Shown here piece by piece: positions 40,992-52,812 of a stretch of DNA of 64,000 bases. The notes beneath the pieces are model-generated. The model worked only from the letters and a program-made list of their open reading frames with translations. It did not search any database and was not told the origin of the DNA. The position numbers and the translations under genes are program-made. Source of the stretch: Chrysomallon squamiferum (lineage: Eukaryota; Mollusca; Gastropoda; Neomphalida; Peltospiridae); NCBI GenBank assembly GCA_012295275.1, contig CM022672.1, positions 17,192,394 to 17,256,393 of the forward strand. Direction: 5' to 3'. Position 1 is the stretch's first letter; each line of letters starts with the position of its first letter.

Positions 40992-41325
40992 AAATTACAA
41001 TAATGAGATACCAAATGATTTAAAAAATAATTCTATTAGTTAATAATTTAATAAGTCAAAGTCAATGAAATAAAATTTTATATTTCTTCTAATTATTTTT
41101 AGGATTTAATTTTACGAATAAACCCGTAAAATGCCGAATAAAATCTACAACGTGCCACAATACTGTTTGTTGGCTCTTACGTATGTACGCTGCGTTGATT
41201 TGATTATATTTTACTATAGTTTACTATGGACTTGGATCAGTCTATGGATTTTAGTGAGACCTCGATTGCATAGGCTATATTCACAATGTAGATCAAACAA
41301 CTCATATTATAAACACAATAACAAA
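39569..41325. promoter_or_regulatory. Divergent intergenic region, NHR gene and SLC2 transporter
   Basis: The start codons of the minus-strand NHR gene and the plus-strand sugar transporter lie about 1.76 kb apart, so both promoters should be here. A splice-acceptor-like TTATTTTTAG ending at 41102 suggests the transporter has an intron in its 5' leader. Microsatellites: (TA)n at about 40645-40696, (AAT)n at about 40727-40763 and (GA)n at about 40960-40989. The open frames across these arrays are not genes. Confidence 0.5.
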
Positions 41326-42717
41326 ATGGCATCGGTCGTGGAGAGTGTTCGATTGGTACAGTCAAAATATGAAGGTTCTTCGAGAAGACAAATTTGTGCA
41401 ACATTTTTTGCCTGTGTCGGTGCACTGTCATTTGGATATAGCATCGGTTACAGCTCACCAGCAATACCAAGCATGACCAAAGCGAGAATTTTAGCCGAGA
41501 AAGACGTTGGATGGTTTGCATCCTTGCTAACTATTGGTTTTCTGGCAGGAGGTCCATTTGGAGGGTGGTGCATAGAGAAATTCGGAAGGAAGAAATGTAT
41601 CTTGCTTTCATCATTACCGTATCTGTTTGGATGGTTAGCTATTGCGTATGCCTCAGATTCCTCGTTTCTGTTTCAAGGCAGATTTGCAACAGGATTTGCT
41701 GGCGGAATGGTGACAGTATGTATTCCAATGTATTTGGCTGAGATTTCTTCAAAATCATGGCGTGGCATCTTAGGATCATGTATGCAATTGTCTATCACTA
41801 TTGGAATATTCTGGTCATATATAACAGGTTTAAAAATGGATTGGCGAGGTATGGCATACGTAGCTGTAATTCCTGCAGTTCTGCAGTTAATAACAGTAAC
41901 ATTTTTGCCAGAAACTCCACACTGGCTCTTATCGAAAGGTAAAAAAGCTGAAGCCCTGAAGGCATTGCAGTCTGTACGTGATCCACACATGGATGTACAA
42001 GAGGAGTGCAGAGATATCAATGATAGCATGGAGCACAAAGAAGATTTCTCATGGTATGAATTTCGGAAACCGGAACTGTTACAACCACTTATTATTTCTG
42101 TTGCCATTATGGCATTCCAGCAACTTTCAGGCATCAATGCTGTCATGTTTTACACAGTATCCATCTTTCAAGCTGCAATTCCCAATGATGCCCATGTTGC
42201 AACTGTTGTTATAGGTGGAGTGCAAATTGCAGCAACATTTCTTGCCTGTTTGTTGATGGATAAAGTTGGCAGAAGAAAATTATTGATTGGGGCAGGGATT
42301 GTGATGACAATAACACTTTTGATGTTTGGGCAGTACTACAGACTTTTGGACACTGGAATACTGAGTGGCTCTGTGAAAACCTGGTTTCCAGTGGTTTGTC
42401 TTACTCTCTACATAATTGGTTTTTCTCTGGGTTGGGGACCTATTCCAATGCTTATAATGTCAGAAATTTTTCCATCTCGGGCCAGAGGTGCTGCAGGTGC
42501 CATTGCAATTTTCACAAATGGTTTTGTTTCTTTTATTGTCACAAAAGAATTTATGACATTGCAGCAGATGTTTGGGGCATCCGGCACCTTCAACATTTTT
42601 GGCTTTTTCTGCCTGATTGCTGTGCTGTTTGTCTGGTGGTACCTCCCTGAAACCAAAGGCAAATCACTGGAAGATATTGAACTGTACTTCTTAGGGCGTA
42701 ATATTATTAAGGTTTAA
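41326..42717 (+). CDS. SLC2-family sugar transporter, Tret1/GLUT6-8-like, intronless
   Basis: A major facilitator superfamily hexose or trehalose facilitator of the plasma or endosomal membrane, 463 aa in one exon. Family signatures in order: EKFGRKK (85-90) between TM2 and TM3; RFATGFAGG (119-127); PMYLAEIS (134-141); PETPHWL (195-201) after TM6; a cytosolic loop at about 203-250; QQLSGINA (265-272) in TM7, the substrate-contact motif; DKVGRRK (312-318); GWGPIPMLIMSEIFPSRARG (369-388) in TM10; and PETKGKSLEDIE (441-452) after TM12. These match arthropod facilitated trehalose transporters and vertebrate GLUT6/8. The frame stays open upstream to 41131, but the first 65 codons show no family similarity, so the ATG at 41326 (ACAAAATGGC) is preferred; it places TM1 near residue 25 as usual. 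No dileucine sorting motif is seen at the N-terminus. Substrate is not determinable. Absence of introns among intron-rich neighbours may indicate an old retrocopy. AATAAA lies at 42848. Confidence 0.92.
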   Translation: MASVVESVRLVQSKYEGSSRRQICATFFACVGALSFGYSIGYSSPAIPSMTKARILAEKDVGWFASLLTIGFLAGGPFGGWCIEKFGRKKCILLSSLPYLFGWLAIAYASDSSFLFQGRFATGFAGGMVTVCIPMYLAEISSKSWRGILGSCMQLSITIGIFWSYITGLKMDWRGMAYVAVIPAVLQLITVTFLPETPHWLLSKGKKAEALKALQSVRDPHMDVQEECRDINDSMEHKEDFSWYEFRKPELLQPLIISVAIMAFQQLSGINAVMFYTVSIFQAAIPNDAHVATVVIGGVQIAATFLACLLMDKVGRRKLLIGAGIVMTITLLMFGQYYRLLDTGILSGSVKTWFPVVCLTLYIIGFSLGWGPIPMLIMSEIFPSRARGAAGAIAIFTNGFVSFIVTKEFMTLQQMFGASGTFNIFGFFCLIAVLFVWWYLPETKGKSLEDIELYFLGRNIIKV

Positions 42718-45088
42718 GATAGTTACATAAGAAAGATAGGTGTTATTTCCCTCCAAATTCATAAGTGTTCTTTTCATTAATTACTTTAAAATGATGCTGA
42801 TCTGCATTTACATATTGTGAATTACTCATGTTTTTGATAGATAATGAAATAAAAGAAACACAAACACACATGCACACATAAACATGCACATATTATGTTG
42901 CAAATATATATTGAGCTTTAAGCCTGAACAGAAATTTATAATTTGCTTTTAATTTTTGTGATAAACTGAAACTACTTTCAGTATTTTAGCATTAAAGAAT
43001 GTACATTAGTGCTGTTTTAATGCCCATTACTGTAGTTTGAACTGATTTGGGTTACAAAGTATACAAATGTTATTTTGTTTGTTCATGTTCTCATTTATCA
43101 TAGTATTATTGTTTAGCATTATGTTAATATTTTGTTGTTGTTTATAGTTACTTAAAGATCTGTTTAATGTAATTTATTGGAGTTCAATTTTGGTTTTGTT
43201 TTAAACTTGGTGACAAAACATGGTTGCTAATTAGGGTTTTATGAATATGGTAAATTATCTGGTCCACATTGGTATTTTTTCTCAGCAAATGAGGAAGGAA
43301 CAGTGTGTTGATATAAAATATCTATAGTTACTGGGTGAAAATTTTAAACAAATGGCACTTAGTAATTTCTGTTATCCTCTGAATGTGTCCAATCTTGAAC
43401 AAAATCCAATTATTCCTGATTGTTTTTATTTTTTTATTTGTTGGTATCATAAAACATTTAGAATATATTGGTGCTTTGGGATTGCTTCTTTCTAAGAGGT
43501 AAGGCATAATATTCCTTTAAGATATACCACAGATCAAATCATATGAAAATGTTTGGAGTTTAACCTAAAAATCAATTATCTGTTCTGAGAACATTTAACT
43601 TCATAAAATTAAAAAATAATATGTATTTTTTAATATACATTTTGTTTTTAACAAACAAAACTCAGAATATATAGATACATACACACATGACTGGCATAAA
43701 TGTCAAGTTTTTGAAGAAAAAACAAATATTTTTCTCTATGCATATCATAATTGTGACAATATAATTTTTCACCTCACATTAAACAGTAGTGCAACTTTGC
43801 AGCTGTGCCTTTTTGTCATAAACATTATGGGTCATTGTAAAACAACAGGAAGGCTTCCAATAAGCACCATCTGTTATAATTTACCACTGGTTTTTACTTC
43901 AGAGAGGTATATTATTTGTTTTTATTGATAAAGAAATGTGTGTTAGCTGTACATGAAAAAGCTAGATGATTACAGCTACATAGCTTTGATAGGAGTTGCA
44001 GCTGTTATTTACAAATATGGAATAAGCATCCCTTACGAAACATTTTCAAATCTGAAATCTTTTTTCAATGCCCTTCAGAGATCAGTAGAATCTGGGAACT
44101 TTCTCATGGCTGTATACATGCACAAACTTTCACCAAAAAAAGTTGTTAAAGAACATTTTATGCAATTTGATTATTTCTTTTACTTGATAAAAAACAAAAC
44201 TGTTGACATTCAGTATTAATGTTATTAATTATAATGAATCAACACATCTGCAGAAAAATCTGAATTTTGCAACAGTTGTTTTTCCAGTGGGAATGTTCCT
44301 AATCATAGATATTATGTAAATATGGTAAAATGTATACTCGAGAGATGTATGTGTATATATAAACTTTATTTTTCTGGCAAATAAAATTTTAAAATGGTTA
44401 TGGTATTTTTGTTGTAAATTTTCTTTATTTAATTTTCTTTTTTTAATTTAATAATTTTTGTTGTTGTTATTGTTTATTATTATTTTTTGAATGGCTTTTT
44501 TAGTATTTTTATTGTTCACTTTAACAATAACACCATCTGTGACAATACCATAAACCTACACAAGTGTAATGGCCAGAAACAAGATTTATTGTAATAAAAC
44601 ATTTTTATTTCTGACCTGGTAAGAATAAAATGACTTTGCCATGGTTTAATAATAATTTATTGTGATCTGTTGATAAAGTCTTGATATAAAATATTTTCTG
44701 GAGGAAAAAGCAATTAAGCATTAATTCAAAAACCAAATCCAGTATATCATTATCTAATTATACACATTCATAACTTCACATGATTCAAGCTGCTGTACTC
44801 GGTAAAATATTTTCTTCAGTATACAAGACTGCATGTATGTTACTTTTCTTTTTAGTTTTCAGTCTACAGCATATATAGACTTGCTGTAATAAGATACAGT
44901 ATTTCATATTATTTCTTGATAATAAATAAAAATACTATATCATAACAGAAAAAAACAATAGACACTGGTACACAATTAACATACTGACTTAAAAAATATA
45001 CAGTATAATTACAATAGGAAAAATAAATACGAAGAATGTAAAGAGCACAACCAGTAACTGTTTTTAAAAATGGTGCTTTTATAATCTT
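42718..45088. other. Convergent 3' region, SLC2 transporter and CFAP206
   Basis: No gene is supported. Candidate poly(A) signals for the plus-strand transporter are AATAAA at 42848-42853 and 44380-44385. An 88-aa plus-strand open frame (43953-44219) has ordinary-looking composition but no recognisable domain, splice sites or promoter context, so it is not called. Confidence 0.6.
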
Positions 45089-48000
45089 TTATGTTTGATC
45101 CACATCTATTGTAAGGTCTACTTTGGTCATGTTGGTGGGTACACCCATTCCTCCACCACGTAAACCAGCAAGGAAAACTTGTGGTTTTGGCACATTGCTG
45201 TATGAGTCTTGTTTGGTCTGAGTTTCATTATTTCTGCAAAGTTAAATAAATTAATAAAAGTTATGGTGTGAGTACACTATACCTAAAACAGTCAAAGTTT
45301 CCTAAAATATTATTTATTAACAGTTTCTTAATAAAGATATGAAGTGCATTTTAACAAATATAAAATTATGTAATGAAAATATATGAAAATATTTAAAAAT
45401 AACTACACCAGTGTGGCCATCTTTGAAAATGGCTGCCAAGATGAAATTTCCTTTTCCTTTTTAAGTGATCCACAAAGAGTTTATGAATTTAAATGGTTAC
45501 ATTTGTTACCTGCTTAACTATAATAAATATTTCTATAAAGTTTCTACTTAAAATCAAGTCTTTCAAAAAGACACTGACCACCTGGAGGACACCTTGCCCA
45601 ATTACTCTAAAAACAACAACAACAACAACAACTTACTTGAGTAAATAAACCTGAGAGACATTATCTCTTCTCATGTTACTCAGATTGGTCTGCATTGAAT
45701 GTGTTACTCTTGTTCTCAGATTTGTCTGAAAATAAATGAATGTTTTCCTTTAGTATCAGTTCTTATATTTCTTTTGTTATTGCTGTTGACAGTCAGATGA
45801 AGCTTGTACCCATAAAAAGTAGGTTCCATGAAACCAGACTCCGTTAAATCTGTAAAGTTGTGTTGAAATTAAATCTTCTTGGTATTAGTTCTCTGTCTTA
45901 TTCAAGCAACTTTTAAAAAAGAAGTAAACAACCCTACCAGTTTAATGGCTTTTCTCCTCAGTTCCCATTCATTCCATTCATAAGACTTGACAATGTTGCT
46001 CTCCAGAATGTGAGTGTCTGTCTGACAACCAGTATCACACTTTGTAACAGGCTTTTCTATCATCTTTCCTGTTTCTCGGCCCTGTTGTTACACAAAATAT
46101 ATAAATTAAACCAATATTTCCATCTCTCTTTCATTTCCAGAATCAGTCTTATCTCTTATAATACTGATACTGTAAAATAATAATTTTTAATACAAAATTC
46201 AAAAGTAATTAAATCCCAAACACTATGAAATTTTTGTTTTTAATGACCTTTTGAGGTGAAAGGAAAATATATTGTTATACAGTGATGTTCATGTCATGAT
46301 TTGAAAACACAAACCTGTGAGTATGGAGTTATAGCTGAGAACTGAGTGTGCAGTTCAAGCAGCTGAATCAGCTCAGGACTTTTCTTTGCTCCTTCTGCAG
46401 CAAGCTGGATAAACCTGCATAGAGAAAATGTTGTTCTGATAGAAATGTATAGATATGGGATAATAGTAATTGTATTTATGACACAAAATTGCAGTTGTTT
46501 ACTTAAGTGAGTATTTACAAGAACATTAATACAGTATCAATTCAATTATTAAAATAACTTTTATAAAAAAAAAAAAGTACAAGAAAATAATAAAAACAAC
46601 AAAACAGTTGAAATTATATCAATATATCAAAATAAATAAATGCCCAATGAACAATAAATATATAAAAAATAATCGTGTGACAAATAACAATAACATAAAT
46701 CAAGCATAGATTAAATACAGAAAATATTTATTTCTTTAAATTATAACTGTCAGACTAATAAAAAACCAACCACATTTTAAAAATCATGCTCCCAAAAACT
46801 GTTTATTTTAAAATGTTAAAGGTAACAGGCCAGTTTTTAAGCAGTTTTACAGACAAAAGAATTGAAATACTGAATACTTAAAATAAAACTTACCTTTCAG
46901 GATTCTGAGCAAATTCATATGCTGCTTCTTTGTTTGAAAAAGCATAATGTTTGTCTCGTAATCTCAAAACACCTATATCTGGATTTGAAGGCAGCAACAG
47001 TCGATCATATTTACCTAATGACAGTGCACAATAACCCTGTTTTATCAAAAAAAGAAGTAATAATAATTTATTTTTTGTAACTCAGTTTCTATAGCCTATT
47101 TGTTTTACTAAATATATTTAACAGACTTTGTCTTAATAACATTATAATCCAAATTGATACATTTTATCTAAAATTACAGTACTGAATATGCCTCACAAAT
47201 TTCATCTAAACAGCTTCCATATGACATAAATCTAAACATATAGTATAAAGAAATCTTTTAACAGATTTTCAATAAAAAAAAAAAAAATAAAACAGCTTTG
47301 AGACTTAGTTTGAAAAGTGTATTTGTTTTTGTTAATATCTTTAACAGACTGAGCCCTTAATTTTTCCTTTCTAATATTATTTTTTATTTCACTTTTACTA
47401 AAATGAAGTATACATCAACTTTTGTTTTGTAACTGACAGAATGTACTTACTCTATACTGAAGAGGCAATTTGTGGAAATTTTTTGTAGTTTCAGGAAAAA
47501 GCCAATTAAGTTGATCCAAGTGATATAGTTCTGGTGTCACACGGTTTTCATCACCACTTGTCTTGAAAGAATAAACAGAAACCAATTCAGATTATAAAAT
47601 GATAATAATGATGATTACTAATAATTTAATGAAATTTTGTTCTATAAATTCTTATTTTTTTAAACACATTTACTACTAATAATGAATGACAATAAAATTT
47701 AAAAAATTAATAAAAATATATCTTGTAATCATGTCCTTTGATGTTGTGTAAAGTTAATTTCAACATTTACATGAAACTCATACCTCATTTATTCGTTGTT
47801 CATCTGTTTTAATTTCTTCACCTTCCAAATGTGGAGCAAGAACATCTTCAGTAAACATTTCTTTGTGACCCTGAAGAAAATACATTTTATAAATTATTCA
47901 AATACAGGTAATTAGTCTGAAAAAAGATTATAAAAAGATTGATACCACTTTTTAGTTTTCAGATTCTATTTACTTTAGGATCTAATAAAAACTCTGGGTG

Positions 48001-51000
48001 AATGTGGTGACATATTTAATTATGAACAACATTCTGAAACAATATTTTAAAAAGTATGTTCAGTTTGATTTGCTTCAACTTCAAGTCACAATGTTTGAAA
48101 ACAACATCTTGACTGGTGGCAGAAATATATTTCCTGCAATTCTTGACTTTTTGAGCAACCTTTAATAAAGATTTGAAATATATTTATTTACAGAAATACA
48201 GAAACCCAACAATCATTTAATCCTATAAAACCTTTTACAGGAAGTTCAGTATTATTAAGAGGACATCCAACAATGAAAGTTCACATGATCAGTGAAAAAT
48301 AAATTATTTTGCTCTTAAATTTATTGTGTAATAATACTGGATTATATATTTTTTAAAAGCTCTCTCATACTTACTCTTGTAAATGGTTCTAGACTGGCAA
48401 GAATGTTGCTGAGGACACTGAGCAGAACCATCTCATCTTGAAATCCACTCCACAGTTGTGACAGGTGAATAAACTGAGGCTGAAATGTCAAGGTAAAACA
48501 TAATTATACACTCGATCACTTGTGAAAATGCTAATATAATAATATTAACATAAATATTGTTAACTAGAAGTCATGAAAGCTGATATACATACATAAACCT
48601 GAGCTGTTGGGACAGCTGTCTTGGACTGGACAGTGGCTTGCAGCTGTTCCAGTCTGGTGGCCAGCTGATTCTCCAGTGATTCAACATTCTGAGCACAGCT
48701 GATTACATCATTCTGTAAAGACAAAACAATCTTTTTAATAAGTGAAACAGAGAAATAGGATCCATAGCACTTTGGACAGCTGTTATGTCTCCAGCATTAT
48801 TCCTGGAAACAAATACTGGAAGACAAATCTAAATATGATGTAAGTGAAAACAAATTGCAATGGAGATATAAAACCTTCATGGCACAAGCACTTGAAAGAA
48901 CCAAAAATCTTTTTCTTCTTACAGTTTTAACAAAAGCTATATATATTTTTGTCTATATTTTAAAATGTTTGGGTTTTTTTAAAATTGTAACTGTTTTTTG
49001 TTTTTTTTTAATGTTTTAATGTATTTTGATCTGCAAATATGAACATATAATAATATATTGTAATACTATTTTATAACAGGAAAAGACTGGTAAATGGCAA
49101 AGAAAATTTGTACAAACCAAAATAACTCTAAGAAATGCTTCATGTTGTCTTGAATTTATCAAGGCTTCCCTCAACAGCTGAAGTGAAATTCCTTCAACAG
49201 GATTTCCACGATACATCTTTTCCAAAATTGCTGCAATTAACAATTAAAATAATTGATATAAATATGTACAGAAATTTGATTCAAAATAAGAATAAAATGT
49301 TCTTAATTATAACTGGAGTCTGTTCATTATCTACATTATTTAATTATTAAGATGGTAAATCCTGCTGATTTTTAGAATCTATTTGTTTATTTTTAGTATG
49401 TAAAATTCAAATGATAGTAATATTTACAATGAAATGCTATTTTAATCATCTCTATCATCCTGCAATTATACATTGCTTGTATTATATTTGTACATGACAG
49501 CTGTAAATAAATTAATAAACCAGGGAATATTACAAAATACTGCAATGTATTTTAATATAATATTTGGCTTCAATTATTATTTTCCCATAAGACAGGAAAT
49601 GATACTGCCATTCCATGATCTGTTCTGATCTATTAACAAAAGAGATGTTTTCTTCACTGCTTTCTATAGATATAAAAACATATACTGTGGTCTTTGATTA
49701 AACCAGACATGGATGGGAAATACATCAATGTATATACTTACATTAATCAGTAATGGAATATAATCAAACAACATACAGTTAAATAACTCAACACTTACTG
49801 GTGTACTGATATGCACATTTCAGTGTAGCTTGTATTTCAGTGTCCACACTTTGTGTTGTAGCTGGCACAGCTTCATTTAAAATAGCAGGTACTGAAAAAC
49901 ATTATAACACATTTAAAAACAACACAACAATATTAAATTGATGATAAACTAAAAATTTTAAATTAAACATTACTGATATGAAAATAAAAATTAATGTATT
50001 CATTTTATATTGAGAAAAAATACTTTTGGAACTATTGAAATTTACTGAAAAGGTATAAAATTTCTCAAAATCAAAACATTATTTTACAAAACTGTAAAAA
50101 ATCCAAAATCCAAAAAAGAGTATGTCTTTATATTACTAATAAAACTTGTACTTCTGGAAATGATTTTATTTTCTAGAATTAACTTACAGTCATCAATGCC
50201 TTCTCCACCTTTGCCACATTCCTTGTTGAAGAGTCGTATTCCAGTTACAATCATTGTCAGTTCCAACAGCTGTCTTTCTTTGTCTCGTTTAGTCAGAGAC
50301 ATAAATGTGCCAAGCTCTGTCTGAGGAAACACACTCTGAAGAGCAGCTGAAATTAAAATATGTCATTTATTATTCTTATTCTTATTATTATTATTCTGTA
50401 TTAGATCCAGTACGTAGGTATGCTAGGTATAATCTGGCCTGGAAACCCTCATTATTATGATCCTTATTCTAACAGTTGCTGCAAAAAGTTTTTGTTTTTT
50501 TCAAAGATCATGCAAATAAATTTACTTACATAAATCTACAATGTTAAATATTTGGTAATCTTAAAAATAAAATCAACTACTTTCCATTATCAATAAAAAA
50601 AGAAAGGTTAATAAAATTTTAACATAATCTTGCAGTAATACATATATCAGTCCTTGATAATGGGAATAACAAAGTTTGCATGCCGAGGATAACTGATCAG
50701 GTAATACCTGATATCTGAAACAACAGCTGTGACCACTAAGCTGTAGCTAGTTAAGACAATGGCAACATTAATTTCTTTTCTTCTTCTTTTGACAAGTGTT
50801 AATTTACCTGTAGCTTCTCGGACAACAGCTAGGTCAGTTGGACTACCAAGTCCAGATCGTAACAGGACAGCTGAGACAATTTTTCTGTACAAACTTTCCA
50901 GCTCTTCTCTGGTGCGAGCTCGACCATCAGTGATTTCTCTAATGACTGGCTGAAGACGAGATTCAAGAACTCGTCTGTGTTCCTCCAGAAAATCATCTGT

Positions 51001-51224
51001 AAAAAACAACATGAAAAAAATTTAAAATAAAAAATGAAAGAATTTTTACATTAGAAAACCTATTTCATTTTGTGTTAATTAAGAAGAAATTTATTCAGAA
51101 CATCTGAAATATCACTTAGAATATAATCACAAGACTAAAAAAAATGTTCAGTTGTGAGAAAAACTATTTACAAATAATAAATTATATTAATAATTTTAAA
51201 GAAATTCAGTCTATACCACTGTGT

Positions 51225-51265
<41 letters not shown>

Positions 51266-52104
51266 ATTTACTTACCTCTAGTTGTATAGTTCATATCAAA
51301 ATAAACTTGCATCTTGACAGTATCCAAGGCTGGTGAATGTGTATCCATAAGTCGATCAACACAGAGCTAAAATATATATATACATTTAAGAATTTCTTTT
51401 GTATACACTGTTTTATCAATATTACTGAAAAAAAAAAAAAAAAAAAAATAACAAATGAAGTCTTGTTTATCTGCATGTTTACAAATGACAATAAAAGGAA
51501 AATAAATCTGGTTGTTTAAATATACTAATATTATGAATTACAAGCATAATTTACCTTGATGAGTTTTTGGACATCTTCTTTTGTTAATGTGCGATCAACA
51601 TTAAACTCATTAGATGGGTCCAGTACAACTGCTTTTACCTGCAAAATAAAACAACAATAAACTTAGATTAAACATATCTCTATATCCATGAACAATGGAA
51701 ATCATTATATTATGGAGAAATAACAATTTTATTTAATTAGCCAACTAAAGGATTTAGCTAAGTACAGTTTATTTTGTTAAAGGGCAAAACAACAGAAAAT
51801 AAATTTAACAAATATGATAATTATTCAGTTTCTGACTTGAAAGCATGATGAATCTATATCTAAGTTGCTATTAACATTAAATGAAAATGATTTTATTAGA
51901 ATTTACAGCAAGCCAGTGTGAAGTTGTTCAACATATAATATTAACCACTTAATAGTAGTTAGGTGATAACAGATTCTGAATTAAAAAAATATTTACCATA
52001 AATGCCACCAGTGTTTCTGAAACAGCCTGTCCCTTGCTGACACATTCCTGAGCAATCTCACGAATGATGTTTTTTATCACACTTTCTGCCTGGGCTCTAG
52101 ACAT
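45089..52104 (-). CDS. CFAP206: Cilia- and flagella-associated protein 206
   Basis: An axonemal protein. Its orthologue FAP206 in ciliates anchors radial spoke RS2 and dynein c to the doublet microtubule; the vertebrate protein is needed for motile cilia and sperm. Sixteen exons, all in phase (5' to 3'): 52104-51997, 51638-51555, 51366-51276, 50996-50808, 50346-50188, 49891-49799, 49230-49118, 48712-48599, 48479-48375, 47870-47784, 47561-47451, 47036-46894, 46414-46315, 46081-45938, 45725-45637, 45233-45089. The product is 624 aa, close to the human 622. Diagnostic segments: MSRAQAESVIKNIIREI at the start, KAVVLDPSNEFNVDRTL, MQVYFDMNYT, LRSGLGSPTDL, RLFNKECGKGGEGIDD, SYEWNEWELRRKAIKL and the C-terminal AGLRGGGMGVP...TKVDLTIDVDQT. 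Three QT-containing motifs occur in the tail. A leader intron is suggested by an acceptor just before 52146. It is divergent from the DOCK gene and shares its upstream region. Confidence 0.96.
51231..51262. repeat. (GT)n microsatellite in CFAP206 intron 3
   Basis: A GT dinucleotide run of about 32 bases. It ends about 12 bases short of the exon 3 boundary at 51276 (plus-strand coordinates), close to the donor of that intron. Confidence 0.9.
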
Positions 52105-52812
52105 GTTGATATATATTTTTTTTATCTCAGTTGCATACAGGGTGACCTGGAATTTTAGAAAATTGTATAAAAATGTAACAGGCAGAGTGCTAATGAAATT
52201 AACATTATTATTTAATTATATTAATTTCTAATAGTTTTAGATTTTCTATATGTTGTCATATGTCAAATGAAAGAGGTTAAACCCAATGCAAATCAGAGTG
52301 AGATAGATATATTCAGATATAAACTAGATTAAAACAAAAGAAAAGAAAAGAAAGAATCGGATTTGCTAATATCATAATTTGTAATGGCTGTTATTAAAAG
52401 TTAAAGTTATATTTCGAAAAACATTTCTGCTATTTATATACATTTTATGATAAAACGATGAAAATTGTAAATTATCATTATTCAGTTACTGTCTTGACAG
52501 ATGGCTGAGATGCTCAGTTTCAAAATAAGAGCATATCTTTTTCTTCTGTTATATTTGTTTTCTTACCTTGAAAACAATAACGGCTACATAAGCGTTACAG
52601 GTACTCGTAATTTAGATCCTAACAGTGATAGCCAACCATGTTGCTTGTATCGCCATGGTAATATCATGCGCACGCACATAACGGAACGGGAATTATAGTG
52701 CAGACAGGAAATGATCACGTGACTTTTGGTTTACTTGCAGGATGTACGAGTTAGTGTAAATAGAAAATCATAATAAATCAGGAAAGTAAATGAACTTCCA
52801 AAATTAGTAGAA
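52105..52812. promoter_or_regulatory. Head-to-head promoter region, CFAP206 and DOCK1-type gene
   Basis: Only 708 bp separate the two divergent start codons. The DOCK-proximal part (about 52590-52730) has more CpG than the flanks. It holds an X-box-like site (52649-52662), a GCGCACGC stretch resembling an NRF1 half-site (about 52667-52674) and an E-box TCACGTGAC (about 52715-52723). An ETS-like CCGGAAGTG lies just inside DOCK intron 1 (52916-52924). No TATA box is evident. These are sequence matches only. Confidence 0.5.
52649..52662. promoter_or_regulatory. Candidate RFX X-box
   Basis: ATCGCC-AT-GGTAAT fits the X-box pattern RYYNYY-N(1-3)-RRNRAC at every constrained position except the last (T for C), on either strand because the site is near-palindromic. 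RFX factors control many ciliary genes, and this site lies in the upstream region of CFAP206. Confidence 0.4.

Noticed and set aside
41237-42662. Several 60-157 aa open frames overlapping the sugar transporter in other frames
   Set aside because: Shadows of the real 463-codon transporter frame, which carries all the family motifs.
43953-44219. 88-aa plus-strand open frame between the transporter and CFAP206
   Set aside because: No recognisable domain, no splice sites or promoter context, and it lies in the expected 3' region of the transporter. Open frames of this length are expected by chance.
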